Shown here: in pieces, positions 5,148-6,849 of the stretch
Position numbering within the stretch: the stretch's first letter is position 1
Layout of the letters: every line of letters starts with the position of its first letter
Source: Prevotella sp. UBA7782
GTDB lineage: Bacteria > Bacteroidota > Bacteroidia > Bacteroidales > Bacteroidaceae
Direction: 5' to 3'
Length of the DNA: 6,849 nucleotides
Assembly (NCBI GenBank): GCA_002480935.1
Contig: DLDC01000107.1
Location: 1,463-8,311 of the forward strand
The notes under the pieces: model-generated
Database searches by the model: none
What the model was told of the DNA's origin: nothing
What the model saw: the letters and a program-made list of their open reading frames with translations, nothing else
Translations under genes and position numbers: made by a program

Positions 5148-5939
5148 GGAGCGCAATTCTGCGCCCACAGTGTTGGTGAGTTCTACGAGCTGGGCAATAG
5201 AAAGCTGCTCCGGACGTTTCGTCATGACAGGCTGGTCATAGAATCCTTCGTGGGGCACAGCGTTGCCGAACATCTGCCGGAGACTAACACGCAGCATCTT
5301 GCGGCGCTGGTTGAACACTGCTTTCACCATACGTTTGAACAGTTTCTCGTCGCATCCCAGCTGGGTGACGTTGTTGCGTGTCATACGAATGACGGCACTT
5401 TTCACCTTGGGAGGCGGGTTGAACACATTCTCGTCTACGGTGAAGAGATATTCAACATCATACCATGCCTGAATGAAAACAGACAAAATGCCGTAAGCCT
5501 TATTGCCGGGTTGGGCAGCCATTCGCAAGGCCACCTCACGCTGAATCATTCCGGTGCAGCAGGGTATAAGCTCCTTATTGTCAAGCATCTTGAAGAATAT
5601 TTGTGAGGATATGTCGTAAGGATAATTGCCGGTGAGCACGAATGGCTTGCCGCCAAACACCTTGGTCAGATCCATACGCAGAAAATCTTCGGCTATGATA
5701 TTGTCTTTTAACTTGGGAAACTTGTCGTAAAGATAAGCCACGCTCTCGCTGTCTATCTCAACAGCTTTTACCTCTCTGGGCTTCTGTACAAGGTATTGAG
5801 TGAGCACTCCCATGCCCGGACCTATCTCCAGAAAGGGCAAGTCGGGGCAAGCATCCACAGTATCTGCAATGCGGCGGGCAATGTTCAAATCGATGAGGAA
5901 ATGCTGCCCCAGATTCTTTTTGGGCCTTACTGATTTCAT
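5130..5939 (-). CDS. rsmA: 16S rRNA (adenine1518/1519-N6)-dimethyltransferase RsmA (KsgA)
   Basis: RsmA uses S-adenosylmethionine to dimethylate two neighbouring adenines in the loop of 16S rRNA helix 45, a late check in 30S assembly; its loss gives kasugamycin resistance in known cases. The 269 residues contain KKNLGQHFL (7-15), the SAM-binding motif I FLEIGPGMGVLT (36-47), the acidic end of motif II (E61), motif III EDFL (84-87), and the catalytic motif IV GNYPYDISSQIF (104-115). FNPPPKVKSAVI (173-184) and a C-terminal helical domain follow. NYPYD replaces the more common NLPYN, a change I associate with Bacteroidetes. The ATG at 5937-5939 begins the usual MKxVRPKKxLGQHFL sequence and is preceded by AAGGATAATTT. 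The gene is divergent from the flippase-like gene and converges with the small exported protein gene. The assignment is secure. Confidence 0.97.
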   Translation of the reverse strand: MKSVRPKKNLGQHFLIDLNIARRIADTVDACPDLPFLEIGPGMGVLTQYLVQKPREVKAVEIDSESVAYLYDKFPKLKDNIIAEDFLRMDLTKVFGGKPFVLTGNYPYDISSQIFFKMLDNKELIPCCTGMIQREVALRMAAQPGNKAYGILSVFIQAWYDVEYLFTVDENVFNPPPKVKSAVIRMTRNNVTQLGCDEKLFKRMVKAVFNQRRKMLRVSLRQMFGNAVPHEGFYDQPVMTKRPEQLSIAQLVELTNTVGAELRSLGLAD

Positions 5940-5959
5940 AAATTATCCTTATTTGCTTG

Positions 5960-5967
5960 CAAAGTTA
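5960..5967 (-). promoter_or_regulatory. -7 element for rsmA
   Basis: TAACTTTG on the minus strand matches the Bacteroidetes -7 element and would start transcription near 5956, giving a leader of about 17 nt. No clear TTTG lies at the -33 position. The region expected to hold it overlaps the promoter of the divergent gene at 6017. Confidence 0.6.
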
Positions 5968-5977
5968 GGCATTTTAT

Positions 5978-6008
5978 TTTGTATTTAAAAGCATTTTCAT
6001 TAACTTTG
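5978..6008 (+). promoter_or_regulatory. Promoter of the flippase-like gene
   Basis: TTTG (5978-5981), a 19-bp spacer and TAACTTTG (6001-6008) form the most complete Bacteroidetes promoter in the window. The predicted start near 6012 leaves only about 5 nt before the ATG at 6017. Confidence 0.75.
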
Positions 6009-6016
6009 CTTTCACA

Positions 6017-6849
6017 ATGAACACAAAAAAGATAACGTCCAGCACAGCTAAGATAGCATTGCCCCTCTGCTTGGGCGGTGCTATCTTATATTGGATGTAC
6101 CGCGGCTTCGACTTTAAGGGCGTCGAGCACTTCCTCTCTCACGACATGGATTGGACATGGATGCTTCTTTCTTTGCCCTTTGGCGTGCTTGCGCAGATGT
6201 TCAGAGGCTGGAGATGGAAGTTAGCCCTTGAGCCCATCAATGAGCATCCCCGCTCGTGGGTCAGCGTAAATGCAGTATTCATGTCGTATGCACTGAGCCT
6301 TGTGGTGCCCCGGGTGGGCGAGTTTGCCCGCTGCGGCATACTGAGCAGATATGACAATGTGTCTTTTTCAAAAGCATTAGGCACCGTGGTGACAGAGCGT
6401 GCCATAGACACGGTGATCATCATGCTCATCACCGCCCTGGCCTTTGTGCTGCAAGTAAGGGTGTTCGGCACTTTCTTCTCGCGCACAGGCACCCGACTCG
6501 ACACCATTCTTGGGCAATTTTCCACTACGGGGTGGCTGGTTACCTTTATCTGCGGCATAGCTGCAGCCATCTCATTATACCTGGCTATGCGCAAGCTCAC
6601 CTTATTTAATAAGGTAAAGGAAGCTGTCAGCAATATCTGGCAAGGCATAGCCTCACTGCGCAACGTAGACCATGGCTGGCTCTATATGATATATTCAGTG
6701 GCCATTTGGGTATGCTACTTTCTACATTTCTACCTCACCTTTTTTTGTTTCGACTTCACCAGCAACCTTGGCATAACCTGTGCGCTGGTGTCGTTTGTGG
6801 TTGGAAGCATTGCCGTAATCGTGCCAACACCCAACGGAGCCGGGCCCTG
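6017..6849 (+). CDS. Lysylphosphatidylglycerol synthase TM / flippase-like membrane protein, N-terminal part (runs off right edge)
   Basis: The 277 residues seen belong to the integral membrane family related to the N-terminal domain of MprF and to AglD (COG0392, formerly UPF0104). Hydrophobic segments lie at about 12-28, 47-62, 84-98, 132-147, 172-190, 221-241 and 254-270. Family signatures are present: YRGFDF (28-33), FRGWRWK (62-68), PRVGEFAR (98-105), TERAID (126-131) and the PTPNGAGP loop (270-277), the counterpart of PTPGGxG. Members are thought to move lipids or lipid-linked molecules across the inner membrane. Without a C-terminal aminoacyl-transfer domain, which cannot be judged here, lysyl-PG synthesis should not be assumed. 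The ATG at 6017 gives the usual short cytoplasmic start before the first membrane segment; the next ATG, at 6095, would cut into that segment. No stop codon occurs before the right edge. Family secure, substrate unknown. Confidence 0.88.
   Translation, partial: MNTKKITSSTAKIALPLCLGGAILYWMYRGFDFKGVEHFLSHDMDWTWMLLSLPFGVLAQMFRGWRWKLALEPINEHPRSWVSVNAVFMSYALSLVVPRVGEFARCGILSRYDNVSFSKALGTVVTERAIDTVIIMLITALAFVLQVRVFGTFFSRTGTRLDTILGQFSTTGWLVTFICGIAAAISLYLAMRKLTLFNKVKEAVSNIWQGIASLRNVDHGWLYMIYSVAIWVCYFLHFYLTFFCFDFTSNLGITCALVSFVVGSIAVIVPTPNGAGP

Noticed and set aside
5250..5606. Plus-strand open frames inside rsmA, and similar ones inside rsgA, the lipoprotein gene and the flippase-like gene
   Set aside because: They are shadows of well-identified genes on the other strand or frame.

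Overview
The window looks like ordinary chromosomal DNA from a Bacteroidales bacterium, most likely Prevotella or a close relative. The grounds are the style of the proteins (a Bacteroidetes-type MnmA with FYIKIG, and RsmA with NYPYDIS in place of NLPYNIS), the lack of Shine-Dalgarno sequences, and repeated copies of the Bacteroidetes -7 promoter element TAnnTTTG in front of the genes. This assignment rests on recognition by eye; no search was possible.

Layout from left to right. The 5' part of mnmA (tRNA 2-thiouridylase) lies on the minus strand and runs off the left edge. It is divergent from a plus-strand gene for a LacX-like aldose 1-epimerase family protein (571-1437), which ends at a convincing hairpin terminator (1503-1536). 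A gene-less stretch of about 0.8 kb follows (1438-2263). It holds three tandem 22-bp units, three copies of TGGGTGGAA, a CAATTAGGG doublet and small palindromes. I found no -7 promoter element in it between 1537 and 2263 on either strand. Next comes a minus-strand operon read from right to left: frr (ribosome recycling factor), rsgA (30S-maturation GTPase) and a small lipoprotein of unknown function. These three are joined by two 1-nt gaps, TAAGATG and TAGGATG. Divergent from frr is a 127-residue exported protein (4764-5147). Its last 18 bp overlap, tail to tail, the end of rsmA/ksgA (16S rRNA dimethyltransferase, minus strand). Finally, a membrane protein of the lysylphosphatidylglycerol synthase TM / flippase-like family starts divergently from rsmA and runs off the right edge.

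Four of the seven genes serve translation: MnmA modifies tRNA, RRF recycles ribosomes, and RsgA and RsmA both act late in 30S assembly. The other three act, or probably act, on sugars or the envelope. I see no mobile element, CRISPR array, tRNA or rRNA, and no convincing new multi-gene system. The points most worth a second look are the unknown lipoprotein tied into the frr-rsgA operon, the small exported protein overlapping rsmA, the repeat-bearing gap at 1438-2263, and promoters placed so close to start codons that mnmA and the flippase-like gene may have almost leaderless transcripts.
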